Positions 22,405-34,303 are shown, counted from the first letter of the stretch. The stretch is 64,000 bases of DNA from Plazaster borealis (GCA_021014325.1 CM037457.1:12032538-12096537); one strand, 5' to 3'. Notes: generated by a model not told the origin, from the sequence alone. Made by a program: numbers and translations.

Positions 22405-22690
22405 CAGGGTTCTCCCAGGTTTTTTCAAAAATGTGGGGCATTCTGAACCCAAATTTTGGAAGTTTGGCCGAATTGAAACAAGGTCTTCGGAATGTTTTCT
22501 ACTTAGTGTTTATCTTGGTTTTAAAAGCCCTATATACTGTGCAATCTGGAGCAATGTATAAGGTTTTCACTTTGGTTTTTTGTGAAATTTAAAAATATTG
22601 TTTTAGGTTTTTTTGCGTATCGGCCGAAATTTGCGCGTATCGGCACGCAAATTGCATGTATCGGCCTGATACGCCTTCTTGTGTATGTGT
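22405..22690 (+). mobile_element. CAGGGTTCTCCCC-type MITE, right end lost
   Basis: It starts CAGGGTTCTCCCAGG and contains AAGGTCTTCGGAATG, TTTTAAAAGCCCTATA and TATCGGCCGAAATTTGCGCG. The expected GGGAGAACCCTG end is replaced by a TGTGTGTCTCG run. It sits in the 3' flank of the 74-bp array. Confidence 0.75.
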
Positions 22691-23151
22691 GTCTCGTGGT
22701 ATATTGATACACCGCGCCTTCAGCGAGAAACAGATTGTGACATAAAAAGCGGAGAAAATGGTCAGTGTGTGTGGTTGAGCTCAGTGTTTTCCGCGTTTTA
22801 TTTCTATGACATTGCCTGATCATCATAGGTCTAATATACAGACAACTACACTCTATAAGCAAATGTCAAAGTCAATGCATTTTTTTTATTTTTTTTATTT
22901 TTTTTTTTTATGTCTAGGGTGGATGGGCAGACAGCTTTCAATTTATGTTCCGGAAATTAAAAAGGATGTGAGATTTCTTTTGAAGATGCTAGACATTGAT
23001 CCTATGCTAATCCTGACATGATTGTAAACACACCCAACTTCAATCAGTTATGTGTTGGAGATGCTACAGTGTTTACCTACAGAGCTGATCTGGACTGGTA
23101 CTGAGGCATTCTCTTGAATGGGATTTTCAGGCAGGCACGCGTGTGTGTGTT
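22691..23151. other. Unassigned spacer with T-rich tract
   Basis: A T-rich tract occupies about 22879-22911. Otherwise nothing was recognised. Confidence 0.4.
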
Positions 23152-23490
23152 ATGATAATAACAGCTCTTATATAGCACAATTCCAAAGAAATTATCATGG
23201 CGCTTTGAACATTATTACCCCTGGTCACTGGGCCATTTATTTCATTCCCTCAGCTCCCTTGGGAGTATACAGCCTGTGCTACTAAATATGTAGCGCACTA
23301 AGCTAAATCAATCACAAGAACCATCTCTACCCTCACAGGTACCCATTTACCCCTGGGTGAAGAGAAGCAATTATAAGTGTCTTGCTCAAGGACACGAGTG
23401 TCCTGACTGGGATTCGAACCCACAACTTGATGATTTAGCCACCAGAACTTGAGTCCGATGCACTAAACCGCTCGGCCAAGACATGTCACC
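23152..23490 (-). mobile_element. tRNA-Leu-derived SINE, subfamily L-I
   Basis: The minus strand reads TGTCTTGGCCGAGCGG, GACTCAAGTTCTGG and GGTTCGAATCCCAGTC. CACCCAGGGGTA, CCCAAGGGAGCTGAG and GCTATATAAGAGCTGTTATT follow. All expected modules are present. Confidence 0.85.
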
Positions 23491-23629
23491 AAATGTATGG
23501 ATTCTGTAAATGTATAAAATATTGCGAAAAGAATTTGCGTCCTTCAACTTAAGTTCAAGGTATTCACAATATAGAGGTTTTTGGAAAAGTACATGGATTG
23601 ACATCATCTAGAGATCCGATGTATGAAAA

Positions 23630-23785
23630 TAGTGATGGGGGTTTTCACAAATTTCTTGTGAATCCGGTGACTGAGAGAGCTTAAACTTTCACATGTTTGT
23701 TATTTCATGTATTTGGTGGGCCCATATGGTGGGCCCAGCAAAGTCCAGATACTGGTCTTTGACAATGACCAATGTTGGCCGCATG
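23630..23785. mobile_element. TTAA MITE, subfamily D fragment
   Basis: TTCTTGTGAATCCGGTGACT, AGCTTAAACTTTCAC and CCAATGTTGGCCGCATG match the right half of 26900-27233. A short GGTGGGCCCATAT duplication is present. Confidence 0.55.
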
Positions 23786-23989
23786 TTTGTCACACAAACA
23801 TAATGCAGTTTCTCAGAACCCGCTGCTTGAGGAAAGTCTATGGCTGTCCAGTAACATGCTTTGCCATGTGTCAAATTGTCGTCAGACTGATGTACACTTT
23901 CTGCCCAACAGAACATAACCTTACAGTTCATTGGTATTAAACGTGTGATGTCAACATCGTGTACATACAGGGATGTCTACACACGCCAC

Positions 23990-24320
23990 CACGCAAATGG
24001 TGTATAATTAATTAGATCCAATTAGCCAATCCGCCCCCCCCCCCCGCATTCCGCGACCGACTGGTAGCCAAGTGTAATCAAAAGCTAATATACTAATTGA
24101 ATTACATTGAGACCATTTGCTGCAATTAGCTATCAACTCAGACTCGCAGACATACGGCAATAGTGTCCCAAGCGTCATCATCAGGTTCAAGGACGCTTTA
24201 TTATCCCCCGCTTTTCAATTGCTGTAATTATAACAAAAAGGGGAATCTCTGTAAGTGATCAATTTCCGCTGAGTAAATTAAATTGGGCTGCCAACTCGGG
24301 GGTTCTTTGAAGGACTTTGC
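23990..24320. other. Unique AT/homeodomain-core-rich segment
   Basis: This non-repetitive stretch has repeated ATTA/TAAT words (TAATTAATTAG, CCAATTAGCC, AATTGAATTAC, GCAATTAGC, TGTAATTATAAC) around a run of C. Such words are homeodomain core sites. They also occur by chance in AT-rich DNA, so a regulatory role is only a possibility. Confidence 0.3.
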
Positions 24321-24717
24321 TACCTAATAATATTTCCTGATAGACATGTTTAATTTTTTTTGGACTGAGTGAGCAAAAGAACACATTGCATCATCTAGAG
24401 CATCTTCATCTTGTTTCAATCGATTATATTAGTTCAGCGGTGTAGTTGACATAAATTGGTCTCGGTCAGAATTTTGAGCCTCAGTTATCAAATGAAGGAC
24501 TAATTTGAAAAGAACAAGGGCATCCCGACTTAAAAATCAGTCATTTTGCTGACTACGCACCATTAGTTTGGGGGGGTGGTCACGCTCATTTGCAAACAAA
24601 AGTTTTTTGCTTTGACATTGTTGAATAGAGGTGGGGGTGCGAGTCTTTCTTGAAAATGCTGGTGTAGGCAATCTGGCTTCCATACACCCTACCAAAGACA
24701 AGGCCGGTCAACAAAGA

Positions 24718-25072
24718 AAATGCCAGTCAGCTAACTGGCTAACAAATACAAAATGCCAGTCAGCAAACTGGCTTTCAAATTACAAAATGCCAGCCGGCAA
24801 ACTAGCTTCCAAATACAAAATGGCAGTCGGCAAACTGGTTTCCAAATACAAAATGGCAGTCGGCAAATTGGCTTCCAAATACAAAATGGCAGTCTGCAAA
24901 CTGGTTTCCCAACACAAAATGGCAGTCGGCAAACTGGTTTCCAAATACAAAAATGGCAGTCGGCAAATTGGCTTCCAAATACAAAATGAAAGTTGGCAAA
25001 CTGGCTCCCATATATACCCTCCCAAAGAAAATGCCAGTCAGCAAAGAAAATGCCAGACGGCAAACTGACGTT
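24718..25072 (+). repeat. 33-bp minisatellite, ~10-11 units
   Basis: The unit is AAATGGCAGTCGGCAAACTG plus GTTTCCAAATACA. Some units contain the inverted words GCCAGT and ACTGGC. Because 33 is divisible by three, long open frames appear in several frames on both strands (the largest spans 24631-25068, with an 11-residue repeat QNGSRQTGFQI in another frame). No initiating context or domain supports translation. Confidence 0.95.
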
Positions 25073-25204
25073 CATACACAAAATGAGTTAAATATAAATT
25101 TATGAAGAAATCAGTCCAAAATCTTGTATAGTCATAATAGTGGACATTTACAAATGTATATAGTGCCAGTTTCCACTAATTTTGATGGCCATGAACATCA
25201 TTTA

Positions 25205-25453
25205 TTTGATTCCTTAAAAACTCAGCTCCCTTGGGAGTATGTAGCCTGTGCTGCCACATATGTAGCGCACCAAGCTAAATCAATCACAAGAACCATCCCT
25301 GCCCTCCCATTCACTCCTAGGGGAAGAGAAGCAATTATAGTTTAAAGTGTCTTGCTCAAGGACACAAGCGTCAAAAACAGGATTCGAACCCACACTCTGT
25401 CTAACTTTGTCATCAGAAATCTGGTGCAATGGACCACTCGGCCACGACACACC
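25205..25453 (-). mobile_element. tRNA-Leu-derived SINE (L-I), 3' truncated
   Basis: On the minus strand the head GTGTCGTGGCCGAGTGG and GGTTCGAATCCTG is followed by the body up to CTCCCAAGGGAGCTGAG. The GCGCTATATAAG end is missing. Confidence 0.8.
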
Positions 25454-26582
25454 GCAAAGTCTTAAACAAAAGCTTCCCATTCCCGACAGCATACTTTTCT
25501 CTATAGGAAATATCACACCATACACCCACGTTTTCAATGAATTTCTTCTTCTTACAATTATTTATACAAAATAAATTGCCACCAGTCATCTGTTCTAGAT
25601 CTTTACAAACGACAAGAAGCCTTTGTTATGCTCTTATTCAAATCTATAAAACATAAGCCCTTTTGGAATACACGACTCTGGCTCTGGCTTACGTTCCGGC
25701 TTAGGTTCAACTGACAGAGTCAAAGCCGGAACCAAAGCCGTGGATATGAAAAGCACCAAACAGAACTTAGAACAGCAAAATAGACCGGTTCCCTTTTGGA
25801 TATAATGAGATTCAGCATTCATTATTGTTATTGCATGCTGGGAACATGGTAAAGATGATGGCCACATGATAAAAGTCAATTACTTCTAAGCGAAGCCTGA
25901 TACCATCAAGACCTACAACACTAAAGTAGGTTTCGCATTGATATTTAGAGAAGACAAATTTCACGTGTAACTAATGTCACTGAATCCTATCTGTGAAAAG
26001 AATCGGTTTTCTTGTCTTCGGGCTACATCCGAGTTTGTGAATATATTCAGAATGCTTGGCGAAGACGGTTGCCTTATGTCGGTAGAGTCACACAGGGCGG
26101 CTGGGCCCTAATCACAGCCTTAAATCTGTCCGTGCCAATTCCAGAATGCGTAATCGTGTGGCTAATATGTGTGACTTCACCCTCGGCCTACATCAAAGAA
26201 AAATATCTCCACATCCCCGAATATTGAATTATATGCGATGGGAGAAACTTGCAAGTTAACATCGCTGTTCGAGGCGTAATTTGACACGTTCCAATGACCT
26301 ATACGGTCAATTAATCGAAAATGATTTTTTTTTTTCTCAAGTTGTCCTCATCCAAACCGTCTGACCTTGAAGGTTTGTAACAAGGTGTGGGTGTTAAGTA
26401 CTTTTGTGCACATCACAATCATGGGTACACATTTTTATTTTTTTCCATTTTATGAACAACAGTTTGAAAACCACTGATGTAGCAGTTATCTCAATGTTAT
26501 TTATATATCAAATAACAATCGCTGTGTGTCGATGATGAATAAAAAGTGCTCGAGTGTGTCGAATACAAGATCTGCAAAGCGT
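25454..26582. other. Mostly unique spacer; 26.0-26.3 kb GC-richer
   Basis: A short direct repeat of GGCTCTGGCTTACGTTCCGG-like words lies at 25680-25740. The 26010-26240 part is less AT-rich and has an open frame of 71 codons, but no domain is visible. It could be a conserved non-coding block or nothing. Confidence 0.35.
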
Positions 26583-26640
26583 TATAATAATAATAATTTG
26601 TTGATTTATATTGCGCCCATTCCATAAAATGTACACAAGT
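26583..26640 (-). mobile_element. 3' tail of a LINE or SINE
   Basis: The minus strand reads GGGCGCAATATAAATCAACA followed by (ATT)n, which resembles other retroposon 3' ends in the window. The parent element is unknown. Confidence 0.5.
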
Positions 26641-26899
26641 GCATAACAAAGAAATCAACAATAACTAGACAAGCAACAACAGCAAAAAAGACAATGATTT
26701 ATAAAGCTAAAAACAGGAAAAACACACAAACACTAAAAAAGCACAAATAAATTAGTAAAAAGCTAGGGAAATACTCAAGAGTTACTCAATATTTATCTGT
26801 TTTTCATTTGGTGTCTTTGTAAAAAAAAGTGTACCCATAATTGTGGCTGTGCACTTTTATAAATGGTACATTCTATGACTCTGATATAGGCCTAGGCAA

Positions 26900-27233
26900 T
26901 TAAAGGGTGCGCTTTAACATTGACTAGATTTACAGATAACTTACAGGGTATAAAAGATGGTCGAGGTGGAAAACTTCCCTGAAAATATCTTTGACTGAAA
27001 TGCTATAGTTTTTGAGAAATGAGTAAAACAATTAATTTTGATTTCGCGAGTCCAAACCCTAATGTTTGAATACAGTGAAAGCATATAAGGGTGGTTCCCC
27101 TTATTTCTTGTGACTCCGGTGACCGATTGGCTGAGCTTAAACTTTCACAGGTTTGTTATTTCACATGTTGGGTCACATAAAGTGCGGATGCTGGTCTTGG
27201 ACTATTATAACCAATGATGTCCGCGTACTTTAA
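26900..27233. mobile_element. TTAA MITE, subfamily D, complete
   Basis: It is bounded by TTAAAGGGTGCGC and CCGCGTACTTTAA. Internal words GAGCTTAAACTTTCACAGG and GTTATTTCACATGTTGGG are shared with fragments at 23630 and 36400. The termini are less clearly inverted than in A1. Confidence 0.65.
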
Positions 27234-27520
27234 CAATCGCTTAATTAATCGAAACTGATTTTACAATTATTTCTTGTCCTAAACCCTGTGACGTTAGTTG
27301 TCATTACAAGTGACGTGTGAACACTTTAGAACTCATACACAATCTAACAGGTGAAATGACGTACATGCATGTGTAGCTCAATTCATTACAGACTAGGCGT
27401 TTTTTTACCAGCATGTAGCCTCAATCCTCCAATACCCTCTTCTCCTATTACACTCTACACCAAATTATTTGGAATTAGGTAAAGATTGGAAATGCATGAC
27501 CGTGTGATAAGAAATAGCCC

Positions 27521-28047
27521 ATATGTGACCAGCTCCACAAAAATGGGTATTAAGGGACAATTTGTTTTAAATGAGTTACATACACAGCTGTATTGTTTAC
27601 ATTGTAAGCTTTAAATTGGTATAGGTTTAAACCCTGTGGCATGTTGCATTCTGGAGATACACCGGTTTTTGCATAATCATATTGTACAATTTAACGGGAG
27701 TGCCTTCAGAGATACAGCCCTTTAAACACAGCAAGTGGAAAAAAATGAGCTAAGAAGAAACTCTCTTGAATGCCCTTTGCAACAGTTAAGTTCCTTTTGA
27801 GCTATCTTTCAACAACAAAAAATCATCTTTTTTCATTTCCTCTTTTTTCATTGAAATTAATATTTGCGTAAATAAATTATGAAAGTATTGATATAAAAGA
27901 AGCCAATAACCCCCCCCCCCAAAAAAAAAAATAAATAATAATAATTCATGTTGTGAAAATGTTTTTATCCTCTCCACATAGAACAGCTCTTTGTGTGAAA
28001 TAGCATAGCGTCCCTTAATACCCTTTTTCGCAGAGCGGGTCACATAT
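27521..28047. mobile_element. MITE with ~37-bp ATATGTGACC inverted repeats
   Basis: The left end ATATGTGACCAGCTCCACAA continues to GGGTATTAAGGGAC. Its complement on the right is GTCCCTTAATACCC, then a CGCAGAGCGGGTCACATAT terminus. The 527-bp interior includes adjacent C10 and A10 runs near 27910. The minus-strand frame at 27786-28082 runs through the right repeat and is not a gene. Confidence 0.8.
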
Positions 28048-28600
28048 GCACAAGCGCCATCTTTAACAAAAAAATACCTCAATGCATCTTGGGAAGCCGA
28101 GTACAGTTAACAAATAAATCAAGCTGCCAGGATGGACGCCATGCTGTAGTTTACATGTAACTATGCCGGGTTTTATAGTTGTGTATCGCATTGCTTCAAA
28201 ATCAGCGCGCCATGATGGTTGCCGGTGTTGCTTGGCCTCAAATTTCACCTGGAATCCTTGGCATGCCGATCATGCGCATTGGGACATGCATATGGACCTA
28301 CAACCTCCAGTCCTTTTGAATCCTTCACTTTGGCAGTTGGATTATAGAAAGATTATGGAACTCTCAGGGTTTTAATCCAAAATGATTTGACGCCTTTTCC
28401 CTCATCTGATCCTTTGCACCTTGGTTGTTATCATCGTTCTCTATGTTATCACAAAGTGTACTCAATGAAGTTGCTCGTCAAGTCGTCTAATGCATTTTGA
28501 GAAACTTTTCACTTCTGAGAAGTATTACTGCAGTAACGTTTCACAGATTGTGTATTCCAATTGCAGATTATTCTTCCTGCGTGGACATACCCTCTCCAGA
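28048..28600. other. Unassigned spacer
   Basis: 28090-28340 is somewhat GC-richer (GCGCGCCATGATGG, GCATGCCGATCATGCGCATT). No domain is recognisable in its short frames. Confidence 0.35.
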
Positions 28601-28739
28601 TTTTTCGGCATTGTCTCAAAAATGCTTCCACCTTTTGAAATGAAATTTTCACAGGTTAGTTTTATGGTATATATCTACAACTATATAGGATTGAAACAAA
28701 CAGTGGGTTCCAATTACCAAATGTAGACAATCCCTTTAA
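28600..28739. mobile_element. TTAA MITE-like right end
   Basis: TTTTCACAGGTTAGTTTTAT leads to CCAATTACCAAATGTAGACA and TCCCTTTAA, in the order seen in the TTAA MITEs. The left end is unclear. Confidence 0.5.
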
Positions 28740-30411
28740 AGCAAAATAATAATTTGACAAGTTTTCCCTGTCCCACTCTTGGGTCAGATTTAACCTGATA
28801 AGTATTTGTTTTTAACAATAATTACCAATCATTCTCAACTTTCTCTCAAACAATTTCAGAGGATTTTCAAAATTCCATTTTGTAATAACTGATGGTCTCA
28901 AACTCCATATGGTACTAATTTTAAGTCTTTTATTTGTCCTTGTTTAAAATGCATTCTTAATTTTTCTCAGTCCATCAAACTAAAATTGATTTCAATTTTT
29001 GTTTATAACTTCATGGCACTAATAATCAGAAAGTTTAGAGAAAAATATTTTAATTTTATGAAAATGGAACTTGAGGAATATTCGCTGACTGGTAAACAGA
29101 GTCTAATCAACACTTTCCATACCCCAAAGCAAACCGTTAAGTGTGTCAATAATTCCAACTTTTATTTCCACGTTTTTCTTTTCCTTTTTTTTTCATGACT
29201 TGAGAAGAAAGTTACTTGAGTGGGATTGTGCCTCCGGGAACGCACATCCAAGCAGGATGGGTTACTCTTTAAATATTTAGTCTGTAACAGTTCCGTGATG
29301 TGTTTGCAGTGGAAATAACAGAATTGAAATGGATTCTTTTTAAAAACCGCAGGGATTCTTTTATATTTCTTTTTAAAAACCGCAGGGATTCTTTTATATA
29401 AAATTTTAAAAAAACGGCTTCTCCCAAATCGGAAAGAAAAATACACCAAGTATTTTCTTGTCTTGGCAGAGCGTTATGTTTATATAAAGCCGACAATGAC
29501 TTTCATTATTTGTGCCGGACAAAACTGTTGTTAAGAAAATATTGTTCTTGGTTCCTGGATTTAGAAGAGGGGGAAAGTATACTCCCCGATTTCAGAAGAA
29601 AAGGTTTATATAGTGTGGGCGAGCAATGGAAATCTTAACAATCAAGTGGTGAAAAAATAACGGACAATTGATAATCGTCCAATCGTCCGGTGAAAATAAA
29701 CATAAGTGGAAATCAGTTCTAAAAAAGAAGAGAAGAAAAAAAAGTTCATAGAATTATCTTTTAATGGTTTCTTTTGTGAATATTGCAGCTCCACTTTTCA
29801 GATATCAGAGATTTTTCATTTCAAAAGAAAGCACTTTTTTGGTTTTGTTTTTTCAAAAGATTAAATTTAGAACCATCTTCTAGTCTCAATAAGCACACTT
29901 TAAACAAATTTTTGAAAAATTAAAATAAAAAAAAGTTTATGCCTTGTCAAGGATCTTGAGTGCATTCAACTTTAACATGAGGTTAGAGACTTGTAATTTG
30001 TTTTTCCACTTTCATAAGGACTCATATAGGAAAATGAGTGCATCACAAAAATGAACTCAACCTTAAAGCCCCACCCCCCCTTAAAATCAGCTCTCTGATT
30101 AAACTTCTAATCAAATTAGTCTTGATGATTACAATCCTGCAGTCTTCTGTTCAAGTTTTATCCAAAGTAATTATTCACTACCTGTATCCTGCAAAGCTGA
30201 TCCTGCTTCCCTGCCTCTATAAATAACCTGTCCCAATTCAGAATCAGACAAAATATCAACGATCACTTTTCTACTTCTTGGTTTTCTCTTCTTCTACCCC
30301 CCCCCCCCTTTAGTGGCCCGTTTTAGGGCCGTGTGGTTGGCAACTCCCCATTAGAAAAACACATTTTGATGAAAACTACATGCAGATCAAAATGTGAACT
30401 CATGTGAAAAC
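28740..30411. other. AT-rich unassigned spacer with one 33-bp duplication
   Basis: AAAAACCGCAGGGATTCTTT occurs at 29342 and 29375, a local tandem duplication. A C12 run lies near 30297-30310. No coding evidence. Confidence 0.45.
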
Positions 30412-30790
30412 AATGACGATGACTAGAGCAAGCTAGTCGAAACGTTGAGACCAATTAAGAACTCACTCCGCGGCAGTGAAGTTATTAACGAAGTCCCCCC
30501 GATCTACTAAGCAAAATTAGTAGTCCCGCTCGATTTCCTACCTTCCGCCCAGGTAGTAGTTAAGAAGCAGGACAGTTCTTTTCAGAACTTGGAAGTCTCC
30601 CGAATTCCGAAATCTACTCCGCGGCAGTAAGAATAGTCTCCTGAATTCCGAAATCTACTCTGCGGCAGTAGAATAGTCTCCGAAATCTACTCTGCGGCAG
30701 TAGAATACATAGCAAGACAAGTTCTCAAAGAACAAAATCTACACAGCAAAGTAGATATACACATGGTGTTATCGCAAGCCGAATATACAA
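30412..30790 (+). mobile_element. Family F repeat, most complete copy
   Basis: It starts ATGACGATGACTAGAGCAAG and CTAGTCGAAACGTTGAGACC. GACTAG and CTAGTC form a stem between GAT and GAAAC. Then come CACTCCGCGGCAGTG, a GCCCAGGTAGTAGTTAAG block, three tandem copies of AATCTACTCYGCGGCAGTA (30608-30705), and a 3' part with CATGGTGTTATCGCAAGCC. It is non-coding here. The layout suggests a terminal region of a Penelope-like or related retroelement. Confidence 0.6.
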
Positions 30791-31582
30791 CATAAACAAT
30801 CTTGTTAGAGGTCACTCTCCACTCCATCCTTGCCCTTGATGGAATCCCTAGTAACTGACAATACCTACAATAAGTCGTGGAGCAACATTTAGTCGTCCGG
30901 AAGCCCCTGCTTACAGTTCGTCTTTAAGGGACGACAGAAGACAAAATCCTCTCCGACGACACATCAAAATCAACAAAATTGAAAATCTTCTGCATGGTTT
31001 GTTTCTCATCAGAAACTAGTGTGGAATTGACTCAGGAAGGAATTTTAATGCCTGTAATGAGAGGATAGATTAGCGTCTGTCCAGTAATGTTACCTTTTGT
31101 AAAGTTTTGTTAATAAATATTATTTACCAGCGTGTCTGCCAGAATAATTTGCCCAATTTGTGTATTCCAGACCTCAGAATTTCCCTAATTCTCCCCAGGG
31201 GGTCCGCCAACAGCGTGATTGCCAATTTGCAGGCGCTTTCATATATATATTTTTTTTTGACGCGGAAGGATCCGTCAACAACTCCCTTACAGTCTCGGGT
31301 TTCAGCGTGGATTTATACAAAAAACTCAGGAGCATGACGACCAATAAATGTCAGCGGATTAATGTGACGGATGGCCTGGGTTTTAGATGGCATTATTGTC
31401 AACTTGCATCATAACCAAGCCTGACATTTAAAATGGCAAGCGAATTGGGCAACTTATACCACAATGAGTGTGTGTTATCAGTGATATAGCTATCATTACA
31501 AAAGGGTCTTTTCACACTCAGCTGTTGTTCTCACCTTTCTTTTGTTTTCCCCAAAGAAGAAAAATGAAAACCTGATTTACTG
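30791..31582. other. Unique spacer
   Basis: Overlapping open frames of 76 and 84 codons at 31107-31414 have no recognisable domain. The segment is less repeat-like than its surroundings and could be conserved non-coding DNA. Confidence 0.35.
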
Positions 31583-31700
31583 TTAAAGGTTCTGTATACA
31601 TTTGGTAATGACTATGAAAAGTAATGGCAATAAAAAACTTACTTGGTTTCTGGGGCATCTTTTGAATCCCTATACACTGTACTTTTATCTCTTGTTATTA
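31583..31700. mobile_element. TTAA MITE left end
   Basis: GTTAAAGGTTCTGTATACAT, TTTGGTAATGACT and AAAAACTTACTTGGT follow the A-type left half. The rest is not recognisable. Confidence 0.55.
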
Positions 31701-31885
31701 TGCCTTTAAGTACTGGCTATGGGCAACTTGGATACAGCATTTTCGAGGTTTACGTACAATTTTGACATTCTTTTTCACAGATTTGATGAAAAAGAAATTA
31801 ATTGACTCGTGCTCCAGCCTTTGTAATTATCAGAGGAAAGTAAGATTTCTAGTATTTTGTTACCCTCACACTGTACACTGTACAG

Positions 31886-32092
31886 TGCTTTACGAGTCTT
31901 GAGGAAGAGAATCCACAGGCAACGCGGGTGGGATTTGAACCCACAACCCTGCAATGTAGAATAGATGTCTTAACCACTATACTAGAGTTTTAAAAAACAC
32001 TGTATATTCTTAGTGCTTCCCAAGTCCTGTTGAAAAACAATCCACAGGCAACTTGGGTGGGATTCAAACCCACAACCCTTGCAATCAGAGTC
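31886..32092 (-). mobile_element. Two adjacent S1 SINE copies
   Basis: The first copy (31886-31990) has TGCTTTACGAGTCTTGAGG and GGGATTTGAACCCACA. The second (31998-32092) has ACTGTATATTCTTAGTGC and GGGATTCAAACCCACA, then stops inside the tRNA-like head. They are in the same orientation about 110 bp apart, suggesting insertion at a favoured site or duplication. Confidence 0.7.
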
Positions 32093-33222
32093 CAACCGTA
32101 TATGGTTAACTTATTTGGGATTTTGTCAAAGTGAGGAAGATTTTGAGGGATTTTGTAACAGTAAGAAGACTTTAGTGGATTTTTTAGTGAGGGGGTTTTT
32201 GTCAGAGAGAAGAATATTTTGGATTTTGTCAAGATAAGGAAAATCTGGGTTGATTTTGTGTGAGTGAAGAAAAATGTTTTTTTGTCGGCATGAGGAAGAA
32301 TATTTAGGACTTTGTCAAGGTGACTGCTCCCATCACATAATAATAACGGCATTATCTTCAAATTAGGGCTATTTAAATCAATTTTTAATACACTCATCCC
32401 CTGGGATCATACCTAGATACATATTTTATAAAATGCTATGGCAACAAGTACATTATATTCATTTTTGATTGGCAGCTCAGAAGTGGAGTGCCTTCATGGT
32501 TTCAGGCTACAGTGATCGGACAATAGCTCCTTTTGTTGTTGCCGAGTTCAAGTTGAACTGCAATGAATAATAAAACAAGTGCATGTGTTTTGTGTTCAAA
32601 TGGGATAAATTATGGATACCCATATCATAAAAGAAGTAACCTGCATTAGCTTAATGATAAAAGTCAATGGGTAATTTATTGCGTATATACAAATGCATTC
32701 GCGGCAGTTTTACTGTAACATGTTTGTTTGTCTTATAAGAAGCTGGCATTACCAGCCTTAAATACTCTGTTGAGTGTAGTGGTCAAACTAGTGCAAATAT
32801 TTACTTCAGTGACACACTTGTAAAAGTCATTCCAAATTGACCTGTACTGCCCACCATCTTCGGTAACGCTCCCTGTATACAAATAGCAATTATGAACGGT
32901 AATTCTTATTGGACAAAAATGGTCCATACAATTTTTCTGACCTCAGTTTAATTACTCCGATTCAAAAGAGTGAATAATAAAAGTTGCTCTGCCATTAAGA
33001 ACAAATTTGAAGCTGGCAATAAATTATTTCAAGTGACTATACAAGATGACTTTTGAAAATGAAATGGAGAAGAAGAATAAAATAATTGTTTTAAGGATGA
33101 ACCCTGTTAGTGGGCAGATAGGGAAACTATTGGGTGGAATTGTGCCTTTGATGATTCAAGCATGGAATCTTGCACACAGTCAGAGTATGTCATGAGAAAG
33201 ATAGTTGGCTGTATGACCATCT
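32093..33222. other. AT-rich spacer with a diverged TTTTGTCAA repeat
   Basis: From 32110 to 32330 the phrase GGATTTTGTCAR...GAGGAAGA recurs irregularly, suggesting a decayed tandem repeat. The 135-codon minus-strand frame at 31990-32397 spans it and the SINE, so it is not a gene. Confidence 0.45.
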
Positions 33223-33596
33223 TTAAAGGCACTGTACATGTTTGGTAATTACTCAAAATATATATTAGCATAAAAACTGACTTGGTAACGGGCAACAGAG
33301 AGCTGATGATAGTATAAAACATTGTGAGAAACGACTCCCTCTGAAGTAACGTAGTTTTTGAGAAAGAGGTGATTTCTCACTAAAATAATAAAAGACTTCT
33401 TGCAAGAAGCCTTTAATTCCTATCTGAAAGCACACAAATTTGTACAACAAGGGTGTTTTTTCTTTCATCATTTTCTTGCAACTTCGATGACCAATTGAGC
33501 CCAAATTTTCATAGGCTTGTTGTTATGCATATGTTGGGATACACCAAGTGAGAACACTGGTCTTTGACAATTACCAAACGTGTTAAGTGCCTTTAA
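33223..33596. mobile_element. TTAA MITE, subfamily A1, complete
   Basis: TTAAAGGCACTGTACATGTT on the left; AACGTGTTAAGTGCCTTTAA on the right. The centre is CTTCTTGCAAGAAG at about 33391-33404. This is a typical foldback element of 374 bp. Confidence 0.9.
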
Positions 33597-34146
33597 ACCA
33601 TGTAAGTTATGTTCAAATCTGTGAACATATATATTTACAATCTTACCGATGTTGTGCACACCCTTTTGTGGTTTCCACAAACTCTGTGTGTTTAATTCAA
33701 GGCCTGTTTTTTTGCTACCAACACATACAAAGCAGGCATTTTATCATTTGAAATGAGTACAAGACAGCGATGGCCAGGACTGAGACAGGAGACAGAGAGA
33801 TAGGGAGAGAGCTAACCTGTTTGTCATCTGCGTGTATCCATGTGTGTAGTACAGCGACTGTAATCATATTACACTCCACCCAAACTTCATTATCACCCTA
33901 CACTGATTTGGGTCACGTTTCATTGAGGATAAAACAGTTACCATAAATTAAACTCAATGGGTAACAAGAAATGCCCGATGGAATGTCATGACCTATATTC
34001 ATAAACTGCAGACTTGAACGAGAAACATGTTTTGGTTTTCGGTCACTTGTTTAAAACCATTTCACACGAGTTGTTTCACAAGGCACAGATGAAATTATAA
34101 CTACCGAAATTGTAACCAAGTTTTCAATGCACAAGTGATGGCAACA
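33597..34146. other. Unassigned spacer
   Basis: No repeat family or gene was recognised. Confidence 0.4.
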
Positions 34147-34303
34147 AAGCTGCCAACTCAACCTGATTCTGCAGAAAGTTCCCTGAAAATAAACCAATCT
34201 TTCCATGATGAACAAATTTGAAAATCTCCCTGATTCTAGATGCCCACCTGATTGTTGTACAAAATCTCAATGATTGCAAGATGCAAATGTTGGCAGCTCT
34301 GTG
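34147..34303. mobile_element. Possible MITE with GCTGCCAAC termini
   Basis: AAAGCTGCCAACTC and AATGTTGGCAGCTC are inverted and about 157 bp apart. The interior repeats CTGATTCTG / CTGATTCTAG words. Only one copy is in the window. Confidence 0.45.

Noticed and set aside
24631..25068. 145-codon repeat protein
   Set aside because: The 33-bp unit leaves several frames open on both strands, and nothing favours this one.
30412..30450. Active hammerhead ribozyme
   Set aside because: The sequence before the stem is not CUGAUGA, and the GA needed unpaired in the core can pair with TC. Kept only as a resemblance.
31990..32397. 135-codon minus-strand frame
   Set aside because: It spans a SINE copy and a decayed AT-rich repeat, with no motif.
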